The position numbers were made by a program, and so were the translations under genes. Under the pieces are notes generated by a model that saw nothing but the letters and a program-made list of their open reading frames with translations, was not told where the DNA came from and made no database searches. Of a stretch of DNA of 64,000 nucleotides, positions 62,569 to 64,000 are shown one piece after another (positions within the stretch are counted from its first letter, which is position 1; every line of letters begins with the position of its first letter). The stretch comes from Streptomyces actinomycinicus. GTDB lineage: Bacteria > Actinomycetota > Actinomycetes > Streptomycetales > Streptomycetaceae. The stretch is from assembly GCF_016741775.1 (NCBI RefSeq), contig NZ_JAERRK010000004.1, positions 186,001 through 250,000 of the forward strand. Reading direction: 5' to 3'.

Positions 62569-63959
62569 CGGTCGCCGACCTCCGCGTGTGCCGTGCCGGC
62601 CAGTCGCCAGGTCGCCTCCGGACGCCAGCGGCCCCACCAGCGCTCCAGACGCACCTCCGCGTCCGCCCGCTCGCTGTTGCGGCACACCGCCGCGGATCCG
62701 TCGGGGTCGGTGTAGTCGAGGGTGAGGGTTCCTTCCGGTGGCTGGGTCACGGTCACCGTGATGCGGCGCAGGCCCGCGCGGCCCTCGACCCGCCACCGCG
62801 GCAGACCGATGTCCGCGCGGAACCGGCCGATGCCCGCCCAGCCCACGGCGGTCCGTTCCGGGCGCCGGGGCCATGTGCGGCCCTCGCGGTGCAGGCGCAG
62901 GAACACCAGGGGTGGCAGCCGGTCGAGTCCGCGGCGCATCGAGACCGCGGCGACGATCTCCAGGACGTCGCCGCCGCCGAGGTCGGCGTGGAGCCAGGCC
63001 CAGCGGCGGGCGTTGCCGTGGCCGTAGATGCGTGCGCTGGCGCCGGGTGCCTCCGCGAGCCGTAGCTCGCCGGTGGCGTGGCGGACGGTCCCGCTGTAGC
63101 GGGCGCGGGTGGCGGGCAGCATGTGCGAGGCGGGCAGCCAGGGGCGGCGCCAGGACCAGCGCGGGAAGGTGTGCAGCGGGGGGCCTTGGTCCTTCTCGGT
63201 GAGCGCCCAGCCGAACGGCCCGGCCGAGCCGGTGAGCCGGCCGGTGGTGGCACTGGTGTCCGCCGCGGTGAAACCGTCGGGCCCAGCCGTCCAGGGGGCG
63301 GGGCCGAAGCGGGCGTGCTCGGCCGGCCCGTCCTTGGGGAACAGGGCGATCCAGCCGTGCGCGTAGGCGGGTGCGCCGTCGCTCGGGGCGACGACCTCGT
63401 GGTGCAGCCAGAGGCCGCTGCCCGTCGCCGGATCGGTCAGGGTGGTGTACCAGACCTCCGTCCGCCCCGGTGTGCCGTCCCAGCGGGGCGCGAGGTGCCG
63501 GCCGGCGGCGGCCTGCGTCGCCCGCGGGAACCGGAAGCCGGTGAGGAAGGGCAGCAGGCCGGTGGCGAGGGGGAAACGCAGGGTGCCCTCGCCGACTTGT
63601 TCGCCGTCCTCGTAGAGGGTGTAGGGCAGTACGGTCATCGAGGTCACGGGACGTTTGAACGAGACCGACTTCCAGCCGTCCAGGTGCAGGCGCCTGCCTT
63701 CCAGTTCGAAGGCGAGCCGGTAGCGGATCCTGCGGTGTGCCAGCGGCGAGATCTCCAACTCGCCCTGGGCCCCGGGGTCGTCGGCGCGCCCGGCTATCCG
63801 GATGCGTCCCGTCAGCCGCGCCGTGGTCGTGCGGTGGGGCAGCAGCACGCTGTCGGCACGGGCCAGGAGGTCGAGCCGCACCGGGCGGTCGGCCTCGTCG
63901 CCGGCCAGGCGGACCCGGCCCAGCATCGTCTCCTTGAACGTCGTTCCGCGTGCGGTCAC
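62565..63959 (-). CDS. GMC-oxidoreductase-associated protein (calycin-like beta-sheet domains)
   Basis: 464 residues, no signal peptide. The N-terminal FKETMLGRVRLAG and the beta-rich RIRYRLAFELEGRRLHLDGW plus FKRPVTSMTVLPYTLYED resemble the lipocalin/calycin-like regions attached to actinobacterial cholesterol-oxidase-like GMC proteins. The middle (about 160-400) has WLHADLGGGDVLEIV-type strands, also calycin-like. The GTG at 63959 overlaps the preceding stop by 4 bases and its own stop overlaps the GMC start by 4 bases. Probably binds a hydrophobic ligand handed to the oxidoreductase. No catalytic motif is seen. Confidence 0.75.
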   Translation of the reverse strand: MTARGTTFKETMLGRVRLAGDEADRPVRLDLLARADSVLLPHRTTTARLTGRIRIAGRADDPGAQGELEISPLAHRRIRYRLAFELEGRRLHLDGWKSVSFKRPVTSMTVLPYTLYEDGEQVGEGTLRFPLATGLLPFLTGFRFPRATQAAAGRHLAPRWDGTPGRTEVWYTTLTDPATGSGLWLHHEVVAPSDGAPAYAHGWIALFPKDGPAEHARFGPAPWTAGPDGFTAADTSATTGRLTGSAGPFGWALTEKDQGPPLHTFPRWSWRRPWLPASHMLPATRARYSGTVRHATGELRLAEAPGASARIYGHGNARRWAWLHADLGGGDVLEIVAAVSMRRGLDRLPPLVFLRLHREGRTWPRRPERTAVGWAGIGRFRADIGLPRWRVEGRAGLRRITVTVTQPPEGTLTLDYTDPDGSAAVCRNSERADAEVRLERWWGRWRPEATWRLAGTAHAEVGDR

Positions 63960-64000
63960 CGGGCGTCCCCCCGGTGTCCGGCGGAGCGCGCCAGGCCTTC
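63956..64000 (-). CDS. C-terminal fragment of an upstream operon gene
   Basis: The last 14 codons, EGLARSAGHRGDAR followed by TGA, of a gene continuing beyond the right edge. Its TGA overlaps the GTG of the next gene by 4 bases (GTGA), the same spacing as the other two genes, which supports it being real. The product cannot be identified from 14 residues. Confidence 0.6.
   Translation of the reverse strand, partial: EGLARSAGHRGDAR

Overview
The window is chromosomal DNA from a high-GC actinomycete, almost certainly a Streptomyces. The evidence is the very high GC with GC-biased third codon positions, frequent GTG starts, many 1- to 4-base gene overlaps, a rare TTA codon confined to one regulator, a snapalysin with a divergent LysR activator, a gylR-glpK pair, SpoIIE-type phosphatases and P450/ferredoxin operons. 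No tRNA, rRNA, CRISPR array, insertion sequence or phage module was seen. It reads as accessory or arm-like sequence rather than a core housekeeping block.

Layout. 1-3450: the start of a PhoA-type phosphatase, a secreted M28 aminopeptidase with a P-domain, and a TetR/hydrolase pair. 3655-14345: a tightly overlapped five-gene operon on the minus strand (DUF4132, MoxR-type AAA ATPase, DUF5682, VWA, SWIM). It has the same order as the E. coli yehI-yehL-yehM-yehP-yehQ genes and is preceded by a full match to the actinobacterial RecA-independent DNA-damage promoter (RecA-NDp/PafBC motif). 15002-16108: a secreted PKD plus M15-like protein. 16580-19356: a ferredoxin / ferredoxin reductase / P450 operon. 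19492-30728: a formaldehyde-dehydrogenase-like enzyme, a second P450 with an unusual I-helix, an LRV repeat protein, a trypsin, small secreted proteins, an MBL hydrolase, a histidine phosphatase and two degraded genes. 30815-41858: several regulator/enzyme pairs (SDR-MarR, saccharopine-dehydrogenase-like/TetR, glpK-IclR, flavoenzyme-TetR) with recognisable operator-like palindromes. 42018-45242: a two-gene class II lanthipeptide locus (66-residue precursor plus LanM) without export or protease genes. 45617-50409: a Ser/Thr kinase, a methyltransferase and the snpR-like/snpA pair. 52467-55418: a partly decayed cluster around an intact nadC, with remnants of phzF, lpdA and an MmyB-type regulator, beside a LysR gene carrying a TTA codon. 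55486-64000: an alpha/beta hydrolase, a multidomain SpoIIE phosphatase, an ABM-type monooxygenase, a hotdog thioesterase and a GMC oxidoreductase operon that runs off the right edge.

The two loci most worth following are the possibly DNA-damage-inducible yeh-like operon and the minimal lanthipeptide locus. Functional statements are family assignments made by reading motifs; no database search was possible.
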